Source: Lewinellaceae bacterium
GTDB taxonomy: Bacteria; Bacteroidota; Bacteroidia; Chitinophagales; Saprospiraceae
NCBI GenBank assembly: GCA_020636405.1
Contig: JACJXW010000007.1
Coordinates: 620,001 to 684,000 of the forward strand
Reading direction: 5' to 3'
Length of the DNA: 64,000 nucleotides
Under the pieces are notes generated by a model. The model worked only from the letters and a program-made list of their open reading frames with translations. It did not search any database and was not told where the DNA came from. The translations under genes and the position numbers were made by a program. Below are positions 16,423 to 25,400 of the stretch, piece by piece; positions within the stretch are counted from its first letter, which is position 1, and the number at the start of each line of letters is the position of its first letter.

Positions 16423-17598
16423 ATGCCAACCTCCCAATACGACCTTGTGATCATCGGCTCCGGGCCGGCCGGCTCTACCACTGCCCGTTTTGCGGCCCAA
16501 CAAGGGTTGAAAGTATTGCTGGTGGACAAACGGCAGGAACTGGGCGCCCCCATCCAATGCTCGGGAGCAGTGAGCCGGCATGCGCTGGAGGAGGTGGGCG
16601 TTACACCCGATGAGGAGTTTATCCACGAACCCATCTATGGCTTCGGCATCTACAACGAAAAGGGCGAGAGAACCATCATCGATTACCGCCGGCTCAAGCC
16701 GGACGAATACGGCGCCGGGGAAGGGCAAAAGCCCCTGGGCTATGTGGTGGACCGCCGCCGCTTCGACCGCTACCTGATGACGCAGGCGGAGCGCGCCGGA
16801 ACGGAAGTGTGGCTCAAAACGGAAGGGCTGGGCTACCGGCCCAACGGCGATGGTGGCTGCGAGGTCTTCCTGCGCCGCTTCAATCAGGACATTACTGTGA
16901 AGGCACTGGTGCTGGTCGGCGCCGATGGCCTCCAATCTCAGGTCGGCAAATGGGCAGGGCTGCGCACCCACATCAAGATCACCGAGCTGGCCAGCTGCCT
17001 GCAGTTCATCGTCGATCAGGTGGAAACGGAAGGCCTGCTGGAGATCATTACGGGCCACGAATGGGCGCCGGGCGGTTACGCCTGGGTGTTTCCCAAAGGG
17101 CACGGTTATGCTGAGATCGGCCTGGGCGTCATTCCCACCATGACCGACAAGAACGCACAGTGGCACCTCGACCAGTTTATCCACCAGTCCTTCTTCAAAG
17201 AACGTTTTAAGAACTCCCGCATCCTGGAGATACAGGGGGGGGGCGTCCCTCTGGCGTCCCCTCTGCGCACCCAGTATGCCGACAACCTCATTCTGGTGGG
17301 CGATGCCGCCCGCCACGTCAATCCGATCACCGGGGGCGGCATCCATACGGCACTGAGCGGCGGCCAAATCGCCGGCCACTTTCTGGCCGGCTTTCTTAAC
17401 GAAGGGACTCCCCCCACGGCCCAAAACCTGGAAGGCTACCAGAACCACTGGCTGGAGGAACTGGGCAATAAGATGTGGAAACTATACGACGTCAAAACCG
17501 ATATTTTCCGTAAGAACGACATCCGCGAGCGGGACGCGCTCCTCTATCAGACTATGGCCAGCTACTTCAGCCCTCATTCCGAATACAAGAAAATCTGA
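16423..17598 (+). CDS. Geranylgeranyl reductase family FAD-dependent oxidoreductase
   Basis: 391 residues. The dinucleotide fold is at the start (VIIGSGPAGS, glycines 12, 14, 17). The family mark CSGAVS is near residue 47, and GDAARHVNPITGGGIHTA near residue 290 is the FAD-binding/active region of geranylgeranyl reductases. These enzymes saturate isoprenoid chains, for example geranylgeranyl to phytyl diphosphate. A ferredoxin gene starts 7 bp downstream, as in archaeal systems where the reductase takes electrons from ferredoxin. Together with homogentisate phytyltransferase and two tocopherol-type methyltransferases in the same run, it most likely makes the saturated prenyl tail. It could instead act on other polyprenyl lipids. 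Confidence 0.85.
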   Translation: MPTSQYDLVIIGSGPAGSTTARFAAQQGLKVLLVDKRQELGAPIQCSGAVSRHALEEVGVTPDEEFIHEPIYGFGIYNEKGERTIIDYRRLKPDEYGAGEGQKPLGYVVDRRRFDRYLMTQAERAGTEVWLKTEGLGYRPNGDGGCEVFLRRFNQDITVKALVLVGADGLQSQVGKWAGLRTHIKITELASCLQFIVDQVETEGLLEIITGHEWAPGGYAWVFPKGHGYAEIGLGVIPTMTDKNAQWHLDQFIHQSFFKERFKNSRILEIQGGGVPLASPLRTQYADNLILVGDAARHVNPITGGGIHTALSGGQIAGHFLAGFLNEGTPPTAQNLEGYQNHWLEELGNKMWKLYDVKTDIFRKNDIRERDALLYQTMASYFSPHSEYKKI

Positions 17599-17604
17599 CA
17601 TCCT

Positions 17605-17805
17605 ATGTCCAAAAAAGAACCGGTTATTTTTGTCATAGGCTGGAATGCCTGCATCAACTGCGGCGTCTGTGTGGCCATCTGCCCCCAGGAAGCCGGATTC
17701 ATCAGCCCCTTTGATACTATTGCCGTCGACCGGCCCTGCGATATTGCCTGCTTGCTGTGTGAAGACATCTGCCCCGTAAGCACGATCACCCATAAACCGG
17801 CTTAA
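17605..17805 (+). CDS. Ferredoxin with two [4Fe-4S] binding motifs
   Basis: 66 residues. The first cluster motif is CINCGVCVAICP (CxxCxxCxxxCP). The second, CDIACLLCEDICP, has an atypical CxxxC spacing. It sits 7 bp after the geranylgeranyl reductase gene and 10 bp before a methyltransferase gene, so it is surely co-transcribed. The likely job is supplying low-potential electrons to the reductase; the donor that reduces it is not visible here. Confidence 0.9.
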   Translation: MSKKEPVIFVIGWNACINCGVCVAICPQEAGFISPFDTIAVDRPCDIACLLCEDICPVSTITHKPA

Positions 17806-17815
17806 ACCACCATCC

Positions 17816-18730
17816 ATGCGACTGATCCAACATAAAAAGGAAGCCTACTGGTTTTACCGCTATCTATCCATCTTCTACGACAAGCTGGTCAACCCGCTTT
17901 TCTGGACCAAACGCATGCGGGATGAGGCGCTGGAGCTGGGGCAGCTGCAGGAGCCCGGCCTGAAGATCATCGACGTCGGCTCCGGGACAGGCTTTACGAC
18001 CGAGGGCATCGTCCGGATGGCTTCCGCAGAGCAGGTCACCTGTGTAGACCAGAGCCCCCACCAAATGGCGAAGGCTAAAAAAAAGCCTGCCCTTCAGGGC
18101 TGTACCTTCCAACTGGGCGACGCCGAGAACATCCCCTTCGGTACCGACGCGTTCGACCGTTATGTTTCCGCCGGGAGCATCGAGTACTGGCCCAACCCGC
18201 AGCAGGGCATCAACGAGGCCTACCGGGTCATCAAACCGGGCGGCATCGCCCTGATGATCGGCCCGTTGGAGCCCGAGAACGCCATCGCCCGCTTCATGGC
18301 CAATACCTGGATGCTGTTCCCCAAAGAAGAAGAGTACCTGCACTGGTTCCGGGAGGCGGGCTTTCAGGACATCAAAGTGCGCTATGTGAAGCCGCACTGG
18401 GTGACGGGCAGAGGAGAATACGGCATTGCCGTTTCCGGCGTAAAGCCGCAGGCTGGCCTGTCGCCGGCAGCAGGACATACCCCCCCCGTATCGGAGACAG
18501 CGGAGAAAATGACTTTGGGCCGCTGGCTGCAATTGGCGGGGCGGGTGCTCATCGGTTCTATTGCCGGGTTTGTATTTATTCCGGCCGCTCTGTTCGGCTA
18601 CCTGCGCCGGGCCTTCAGCGGCCAGCAGGATGTGCCGGAAGAATACCGGGAGCGGTTGAATGGGTATCAGGTTACTGCCCTGGCGATTATTGTTGTGATT
18701 ATCGGGTTGGTGATCTATGGTTTGGCCTAG
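17816..18730 (+). CDS. MPBQ/MSBQ-type methyltransferase, plant-like VTE3 homologue
   Basis: 304 residues. It begins with HKKEAYWFYRYLSIFYD, then the SAM site IIDVGSGTGFTT at 51-62, DQSPHQMAKAKKKP, DRYVSAGSIEYWPNPQQGI and WMLFPKEEEY. A C-terminal membrane segment spans about residues 280-302. From memory these blocks are shared, nearly word for word, with plant 2-methyl-6-phytylbenzoquinol methyltransferase (VTE3), which also has a C-terminal membrane anchor. The plant type is known to differ from the cyanobacterial enzyme. The reaction is C-methylation of a prenylated methylquinol. Position between ferredoxin and the VTE4 homologue supports this. Confidence 0.88.
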   Translation: MRLIQHKKEAYWFYRYLSIFYDKLVNPLFWTKRMRDEALELGQLQEPGLKIIDVGSGTGFTTEGIVRMASAEQVTCVDQSPHQMAKAKKKPALQGCTFQLGDAENIPFGTDAFDRYVSAGSIEYWPNPQQGINEAYRVIKPGGIALMIGPLEPENAIARFMANTWMLFPKEEEYLHWFREAGFQDIKVRYVKPHWVTGRGEYGIAVSGVKPQAGLSPAAGHTPPVSETAEKMTLGRWLQLAGRVLIGSIAGFVFIPAALFGYLRRAFSGQQDVPEEYRERLNGYQVTALAIIVVIIGLVIYGLA

Positions 18731-18745
18731 TGCCAAAGGCACTAG
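18727..18745 (+). terminator. Short hairpin at the end of the VTE3-like gene
   Basis: ctagtgcc-aaa-ggcactag, an 8-bp stem that includes the stop codon, is followed by ATTTTGGG. The T tract is weak; it could attenuate rather than end transcription into the next gene. Confidence 0.4.
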
Positions 18746-18775
18746 ATTTTGGGTTGTGAAAAAAGGTCAATATTA

Positions 18776-18865
18776 GACAGGATTAACAGGATTAACAGGA
18801 TTTACAAGATGTAGTGGCTTGCGCCACATCGGTGTATATATCCTGAAAATCTTGTTAATCCTGTC
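18776..18865. repeat. Inverted repeat with aggattaac direct repeats between the VTE3- and VTE4-like genes
   Basis: gacaggattaaca (18776-18788) pairs perfectly with 18853-18865. The left arm carries tandem aggattaac units, and the loop contains a second hairpin, gtggc-ttgc-gccac. Similar aggattaac-type repeats are scattered in many genomes. It interrupts the otherwise tightly packed pathway genes. Confidence 0.6.
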
Positions 18866-18910
18866 TACACCTACTTCTTGCACAACCCCAAATCTTTAAC
18901 AATAAAATTA

Positions 18911-19750
18911 ATGGACACCCTCAACCAACGCATACAACACTTCTACGACCGTTCGACTGCCCTCTGGCTGGACACCTGGGGAGAGCACATGCACCATGGC
19001 TACTACGGCGAAGATGGCAAAGAGCAAAAGGATCACACCCAGGCGCAGGTAGACCTCGCCCTGGAACTCCTGCGGTGGGGCGGGGTGGAGAAGGCCGGGC
19101 GCATTCTCGACGCCGGTTGCGGCGTAGGGGGCAGTGCGCGCCTGCTGGCCCAGCTCTACGATGCCGAGGTGCTGGCCTGTACCCTCAGCCCGGTGCAGGC
19201 AGAGCAGGGGCGAAAATACAACGAGGCTGCCGGGCTGGAAGATAAGGTTGAGATCAGGGCTCAGGACATGATGAGCCTCTCGGCCGCCGAAGGCCCGTTC
19301 AGCCTGATATGGTCGATGGAAAGCGCGGAGCACATCCGGGAAAAACAAAAATTGCTGGATTTGTTCCATGGGTTACTGGAGCCGGGCGGCAAGCTGCTGA
19401 TGGCCACCTGGTTCCACCGGCCACTGCCGCCGGAGTTGAGCAGCAAAGAAAAACAACTGCTGGAGGGCATCTATCAGTACTACCATCTGCCGCCTATGGT
19501 TTCCATCCCCGAGTTGGAAGCTATGGCCAGGGCCAGCGGTTTCGGGCAGGTGGAAACGGCCGACTGGACCAATGCGGTGGCGCCCTTCTGGGGAGCCGTC
19601 ATGAGGTCGGCTTTTCAATGGCGCAGTGTTAAAGGCTTAATGAAAGCCGGCTGGCCCACGCTGAAGGGCGCCTGGGCAATGCGCTATATGATCAAAGGGT
19701 ACCGGATGGGGCTCATTCGATTTGGAGTACTACAAGGGCAGAAAATATGA
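18911..19750 (+). CDS. Gamma-tocopherol methyltransferase homologue (VTE4-like)
   Basis: 279 residues from the ATG at 18911; an upstream start at 18878 would begin inside the repeat region and is not preferred. Blocks typical of gamma-tocopherol methyltransferase are WGEHMHHGYY, the SAM site ILDAGCGVGGS at 65-75, TLSPVQAEQ, WSMESAEHI, ADWTNAVAPFWGAVMRSA and MIKGYRMGLIRFG. In plants and cyanobacteria this enzyme methylates gamma- or delta-tocopherol at the last step. Here the acceptor may be a tocopherol or an uncyclised quinol. The stop overlaps the start of the prenyltransferase gene by 4 bp, indicating coupled translation. Confidence 0.88.
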   Translation: MDTLNQRIQHFYDRSTALWLDTWGEHMHHGYYGEDGKEQKDHTQAQVDLALELLRWGGVEKAGRILDAGCGVGGSARLLAQLYDAEVLACTLSPVQAEQGRKYNEAAGLEDKVEIRAQDMMSLSAAEGPFSLIWSMESAEHIREKQKLLDLFHGLLEPGGKLLMATWFHRPLPPELSSKEKQLLEGIYQYYHLPPMVSIPELEAMARASGFGQVETADWTNAVAPFWGAVMRSAFQWRSVKGLMKAGWPTLKGAWAMRYMIKGYRMGLIRFGVLQGQKI

Positions 19751-20649
19751 GCTTTATTATCAACTTCATCCGCTTTTCCCGCCTGCATACGGTGATCGGG
19801 ACCACGCTGAGCATCCTGGCGTTGTACCTGCTGGCGCTGTCGTATTCCGGTTATCAGGACTGGCACCTGCCGGAACTCTTCCTGACGCTGGCCAGCTGCC
19901 TGGGCGCCAATATCTACATCGTGGGGCTCAACCAGATCACCGATGTGGAGATCGACCGCATCAACAAGCCCTACCTTCCGCTGGCCTCCGGCGCTTTTTC
20001 CATGCGAATGGGTTATGGCCTGATCACGGTATCGGTACTCCTCTCCCTGGGTATCGCCATCTACATCGGCAAATACCTTTTGCTAACCGTGCTGCTCAGC
20101 CTGGCTCTCGGCACGGCCTATTCGCTTCCCCCCTTCCGCCTGAAGCGTTTTACCTTTTGGGCGGCCTTCTGCATCATTGCCGTGCGCGGGCTCATCGTCA
20201 ACCTGTTGCTCTTTCTGAACTTTCACTTCATTATCAGTGGGAGGGAAAATATTCCCGCAGCCGTCTGGCTGCTGACCGGCGCCATTTTCGTTTACAGCAT
20301 CGTCATCGCCTGGTTTAAGGACATTCCCGATATGGAGGGCGACAGCCGTTACGAGATCCGTACCCTTTCCCTGCGCATCGGGGCCCGGAGGGTATTCCTG
20401 ATCGGGAACGTGCTGATCAGCCTGGTCTACGCTCTTCTTATAGCCTCCCCTTTTTTGCTGGACTTTGAGTTAAACGGAGCTGTTTTCGCGGGAGCCCACC
20501 TGCTGCTGCTGGCCCTGTTGTGGATCGCCAACAATTGGGTGGACCTGCAGCGGAAGGTTACGGTGCAGCGGTACTACCAGTTTATCTGGGTGCTGTTCTT
20601 TCTGGAGTATGTTACGTTTTCGGTTGCGGGGCTGGTTGGGGCTTCCTGA
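19747..20649 (+). CDS. Homogentisate phytyltransferase-type UbiA prenyltransferase (VTE2-like)
   Basis: 300 residues with about eight or nine membrane helices. The two aspartate motifs are NQITDVEIDRINKP (N62, D66, D70) and KDIPDMEGD (D192, D195, D199). Together with GTAYSLPPFRLKR and LPLASG they match homogentisate phytyltransferases rather than UbiA, MenA or chlorophyll synthase. The reaction joins homogentisate, with decarboxylation, to phytyl or geranylgeranyl diphosphate in the membrane. The start overlaps the VTE4-like stop. It ends 18 bp from a convergent T9SS cargo gene. Confidence 0.9.
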   Translation: MSFIINFIRFSRLHTVIGTTLSILALYLLALSYSGYQDWHLPELFLTLASCLGANIYIVGLNQITDVEIDRINKPYLPLASGAFSMRMGYGLITVSVLLSLGIAIYIGKYLLLTVLLSLALGTAYSLPPFRLKRFTFWAAFCIIAVRGLIVNLLLFLNFHFIISGRENIPAAVWLLTGAIFVYSIVIAWFKDIPDMEGDSRYEIRTLSLRIGARRVFLIGNVLISLVYALLIASPFLLDFELNGAVFAGAHLLLLALLWIANNWVDLQRKVTVQRYYQFIWVLFFLEYVTFSVAGLVGAS

Positions 20650-20666
20650 TGAATTTACCTCCATGG

Positions 20667-22406
20667 TTACTGTTTCACCACCCTCCCCCGTGCCACGACC
20701 ATCCCGCTTTCCTCCACCACATAAAAATACACTCCCGCCGACAGGCGCTCCGCCGCCACCTCATTGGCGCCCGGCCGTAGCCGCTGCGACAGCACCCGCC
20801 GCCCCAGCCCGTCGTACAGCAGCAGGCGCGCCTCCTGCGGCTGCCAGCCCTCGGGCAGCAACACCGCAAACCGCTCCCGGAACAACCCCGGATACACCTG
20901 GACACCCCACTTCCGCCTTCCCACTTCCGCCTTCCCACTTACCACCACCGCCACTTCCTCACACACCATATCCTCCCCCCTCGGGTTGGCCACCGTCAGG
21001 CACACCTGGTACAGGCCCGTACTGTCGTACATATACACGGGCGAAGGCACCGTATCCGTTTGCCCGTCCCCGAAATCCCAATGCCAGCTGCGGATGTCGT
21101 GGTAAGAGCTGTCGGCAAAGCGCAGCTCGGCCCCGGCCTGCTCATAGCCGAAGGCGGCCGTGGGCGGCTGGCGCAGGGTGTCGCAGGGGCTGCCCTGTAG
21201 ATGGCCCAGGCGGTAGTTGGGGAAGTTGGGCAGGGAGAAGGAGTTCCAGGAAGGCAATGCCACGCAGTGCTGGCAGACATCGCAGCTGTCGCCCGGCAGG
21301 TCCGGGTTGTTGATGACGTGCAGGTAGGGGACAGCATTATTACTGTTGATATAAATCTTTCCATCCGGGCCCAGCTGCATCAAAAAAAAGGTGGTGGCGA
21401 ATACCGGCGGAACCATAAAGCCATCCCATACGGCAACAGTATCTTTGGACGCAGGAATGTCCTCTGCCCAAAGGTCATATTGATAAACATTCTTGAATGA
21501 AGAAACATACAAAAACCTGGAATTGGGCGAAATAGCCACTCCTCCTGACCAGGCGCTGTCTACATATGTGAAATGCAAGGGCTCGCTTAGTTCGCCGGTG
21601 CAGCGGTCGAAATCAAAAATACTGATATAGGCGTCATCCCCTAAAGATCCTACTAAATTTAGGCGTGCATATTTCGTACCATCGGGTGAAAAGACGGTCT
21701 GCCCTATAGAATTGGAAGATATTGGTTCTCCAATCTGTTGAATACCCTTCAGAGAAATACCAGAAGGACCAACCAATAAAAAATAATATTCATTAGAACT
21801 ATATTTTTTTAGAATTATCCACCAATCCCTTCCATTGGCATGCCGTGTAGCTGTAATGTGCCCCGCCCTTAAGAAGTCCTCAAAAATGAGCACATTTTTG
21901 CTTAGTACCTTTCCTGAGCCATTATTTTGGATCATATCTATTAAACTGAAATAAACACGTTTACTGTGGAAAGAATGATTTCCTACAGGATAATTTTTAT
22001 CTACATGTATTAAATAAAATAAACTGTCACTATTAGGAACGGGTAAAGCCATTGCACCTTGTTCCAAGACATATCCCCTATCTTGATTATTATCGGCATA
22101 TTCCCCAGGGTTAAGCCCTTCTCCATTTTCCATAATTTCATTTTGCCAATTGAAGACTTTAATACCATTGGTGTAAAAAAGAAGTTGTCCATCGGCATTA
22201 CAAATGCTGGCATTTGTAATGTTGAAATTCATATCCCTGAATTCATAATAAATATCCGGAGGGCTACTATTAAAATCTATAACCGTACCGGCAAAGCTGG
22301 TATCCGTCTGGCTGTCTTTACCGAATAACCATACATAGTCGTGTTTCTGAGCCAGTACATCGAGATTTATGAAGATGAAGGCGATACTGATGTATAGCAG
22401 GCGCAT
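20667..22406 (-). CDS. Secreted propeller-like/PKD protein with T9SS sorting domain
   Basis: 579 residues. The signal peptide is MRLLYISIAFIFINLDVLAQ. The first 380 or so residues read like a beta-propeller (FSPDGTKYARLN, ISPNSRFLYVSS, LGPDGKIYI). A single PKD domain follows (SWHWDFGDGQTDTV near residue 445). After a GRRKWG linker comes the sorting domain, beginning VQVYPGLFRERF and ending VARGRVVKQ. The linker DNA has a short tandem repeat of gcggaagtggga type. It is an outer-surface or secreted protein; the binding target is unknown. Confidence 0.85.
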   Translation of the reverse strand: MRLLYISIAFIFINLDVLAQKHDYVWLFGKDSQTDTSFAGTVIDFNSSPPDIYYEFRDMNFNITNASICNADGQLLFYTNGIKVFNWQNEIMENGEGLNPGEYADNNQDRGYVLEQGAMALPVPNSDSLFYLIHVDKNYPVGNHSFHSKRVYFSLIDMIQNNGSGKVLSKNVLIFEDFLRAGHITATRHANGRDWWIILKKYSSNEYYFLLVGPSGISLKGIQQIGEPISSNSIGQTVFSPDGTKYARLNLVGSLGDDAYISIFDFDRCTGELSEPLHFTYVDSAWSGGVAISPNSRFLYVSSFKNVYQYDLWAEDIPASKDTVAVWDGFMVPPVFATTFFLMQLGPDGKIYINSNNAVPYLHVINNPDLPGDSCDVCQHCVALPSWNSFSLPNFPNYRLGHLQGSPCDTLRQPPTAAFGYEQAGAELRFADSSYHDIRSWHWDFGDGQTDTVPSPVYMYDSTGLYQVCLTVANPRGEDMVCEEVAVVVSGKAEVGRRKWGVQVYPGLFRERFAVLLPEGWQPQEARLLLYDGLGRRVLSQRLRPGANEVAAERLSAGVYFYVVEESGMVVARGRVVKQ

Positions 22407-22423
22407 ACGGTGCTATTATTAAA

Positions 22424-22458
22424 AAGCACCTTACCTGCATACTTCAGGTAAGGTGCTT
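22424..22458 (-). terminator. Strong Rho-independent terminator after the giant protease gene
   Basis: aagcaccttacctg (22424-22437) and caggtaaggtgctt (22445-22458) pair over 14 bp. On the minus strand the stem is followed by TTTTT. It lies just past the stop of the gene ending at 22471. Confidence 0.85.
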
Positions 22459-22470
22459 CAGTTTAATAAT

Positions 22471-25400
22471 TTAAGGATTGATAATTACTTTCTTCACCAC
22501 TTCCCCATGCTGGTATTGTACACGAACCATATACAATCCGGCCTTTAAATAGGAAGTCGAAAGTACACAGTGCCCAGGTCCGGGCTCGACTGGTATTCGC
22601 TGATGAACTTTGCCGTAGATATCCAGAAGTTGAATATTGACAGCCGGAGTTTCGGAACGGCTCCAGTCAACTGTAAGCTGCTCTTTGGCCGGGTTGGGGT
22701 AAATGGCAACCATTTCGACAATCTCTGGCCGCACATCCACTGGAGAAGAGGGCCTCTGGCCTTCCCCTCCCCCACACTCAACATCATCATAGGATGAAAC
22801 CTGCCGGGCAGCTATAGCCAAAAGAGCCCTGCCCGAGAAGACGGCGCCTCCGCCCTCCAGCGGGCACTGTAAAGCGATGCCTTGTAAAATGCCCAGTTCC
22901 TCTGCCGGTATTTCACCGAACCCGTTCTGGAGGTAGTTCAGGAAAATATCATTTACCGTTTTCAGGTTGTCCTCATATACTTCGGCGGTTTCGATATCGG
23001 CATTTTGCTGGATCAGGCTCGCGGCCGACAAGCTGCGCTGATGGTTCACCGCTTCATTGACAGTATAGGTTTCCAGCGCCAGTATGGCGATCGAATCCAG
23101 TAGCCCTTCCCGTTCCTGCCGGAGAGAATCCTGCCCGCTTTCATCGGCTTCCAGGTACAGGCTGTCCAGCTCGCCTATTTCTTTCAGCTGCGCCGAGATA
23201 ATGGCGAGGTTAGCCTTTACCAGCAATTGGTTTTCAATATCTTCTGCAAGCAGGGCCTGAGTGCCTTCTTCCAGGGCGTCGAAGGCGCCAACCGAATTGC
23301 CGCCGCTGATTTCTATAAAATCCAGGATGTCTTCATCCTCTCCTATGTATCCCTTTAGCTTTCGATACAGAAAACGGCTGAGGTGCCATTGGATAATATC
23401 GGTATACTCTCCCGCTTCGATTTCTCCTTTGGCAATACGTTTGCTGTCTGTGGATTCAGGCTCGAAGCCATCCACTAAACAATTTTGGCTCAGGCAAACA
23501 TTCAGGGAATTTTCGTCTTCCTGAGGGTCGAACCATCCATTAGGGGTGACAGAAGGAGGAAAATATTCCGGTAGTCCATTCGGTGGAGTATTGTCAACAA
23601 TAAATTGATAATCCTGAGCTTGAAGAAAGTTTACTTGATATTCAGCCCCGCCGCTGCCCGTCCACCGGTTTTTCATGTGCACTTGTGTGCCCAGTATGCC
23701 CGTATCATCCAGCAGTAAGGCAGTAGCATGACCCCCAAATTCCGTGCCCCGGAAGTTGTTCTCCGCCTGGCAGCTGGCCGTTACCTGTACGCCAATGCGC
23801 GTGTTGCTTACCCGGTTGCAACAGTAGATGTTGTCGGGTGAGAATTGCAGGGCGATGCCGATGTTTTCGCTGCCGCCGGGCCCCTGGCCCATGACCGTAT
23901 CTTCCTGCAAGAGGCATTGATAGGAATTATCCAGGGCGATGCCCGCCCGGGCATCAGGCATATCCATCAGGGAAATGTGGTTGTTCAGCAGCTGGGCTTT
24001 GCTGCACGACCACAGGGCCATACCGCTTGTGGGCCCATAGGCTTCAAGCCTGTTCTCTTTTACTGTTGCAGGAGCGTGGTTGAAGAATAAAGCAATACCC
24101 CCACCCCAGTCTTCCGCTACGGAGGAAATCTCATTGTTGATGATGGAAACCTGGCCGGTTCCGGTGTGGTTGGCCAGTATCCCTACTTTCGACTTGTGGA
24201 TGGCATTGCGTTTGTCTCCTGCTCCTCCAATAGTGATGTTTCCTGCGTTGGAGAGACTGGCCGTGACGCCAAATTCTACCTCGTTCATATCGTTGGAAAC
24301 GGCACTGAGGGCAACCTGGCCGGCAACGATGCCGGCATGGCAGTTGGTAAATGTACACGCTTCTACGGCAAGAGCATGTCCGCCTGTTCCCCGGCCGGCC
24401 ACCGCTTCCCCTTCGAAAGCATAGGCAGGATACGCCCCGAGTTCAACCGAGGTGAACGCATTCCGGTATATGCGACCATTGGTGGAATTCAATACTATGC
24501 CGGAAGATAAGCCATCAAAGGTGTTATTCGTACAGGAAAATCCGGACAATTTATTCAGGTATATTCCATTCAGGCTCCCATCATCCTGTTGGGGCAGGCC
24601 TTCCGGAGCGGAGCTTTGCCCCTGGAATGGGGGCAATAAGTTTTCCACATTGTAAAAACCGTTCCCATCGATGAATGCCTTCACGCTTCCGGCTGCCGTT
24701 CCGGCCATATAAATGCCGACAAAATTATCGGCAAATACATTCGTCTCTACATCTACAAACGGCACAGGTTCTCCGTCAGCGGCAGCATGCACATAAATGG
24801 CATACTGCGCATCGTCGATCCGGTTGTTGGTTTTTAGGGTGAGGCTGCCGCCCTTTTCCACTTCAATGCCGCGCCACATCGTGGAACAGCCGTGGAAAAA
24901 GCTGTTGTGTATGGCCAGCGCCCCGTCTTTTTTCACGAGGATACGGGCTCCTTCCAACATCCGGACAACCGAATTGGCGAAGTGGTAGCTTGTATTTTCT
25001 TCCACGGCCAGATCTCCGGCCACGCAGATCACCTGGGGGGTGCCGGCTGGTTGTAAAATGCCCAGGCCGAGGGCTTCGGTAATGGTGGTTTGCGCGCCGG
25101 GAGCGCCTACGGTATTGCTTCCGTTGCAACTGGCGCAGCCGTCTATGGGGTTTGCCGCAGTAAGGGTAATTGTTTCCGTATGGCTGCCACATGCGTTAAC
25201 TACGGTATGGGTTACCGTATAGGCGCCTGGAAGTAGGAAAATGTGGAAGGCTTCAGCACCGGCAACTTGCTGGCTTCCGTCCCCAAAGTTCCAGGTATGC
25301 TGGCCGCCGGGTTGGTGGTTCAGGCTGGTAAAGGTGTAAGCCAGGCCATTCAGAGAGGCAACAACATTAAAGGAAGCGTCTGGAGCCTGAGAATCTGCAA

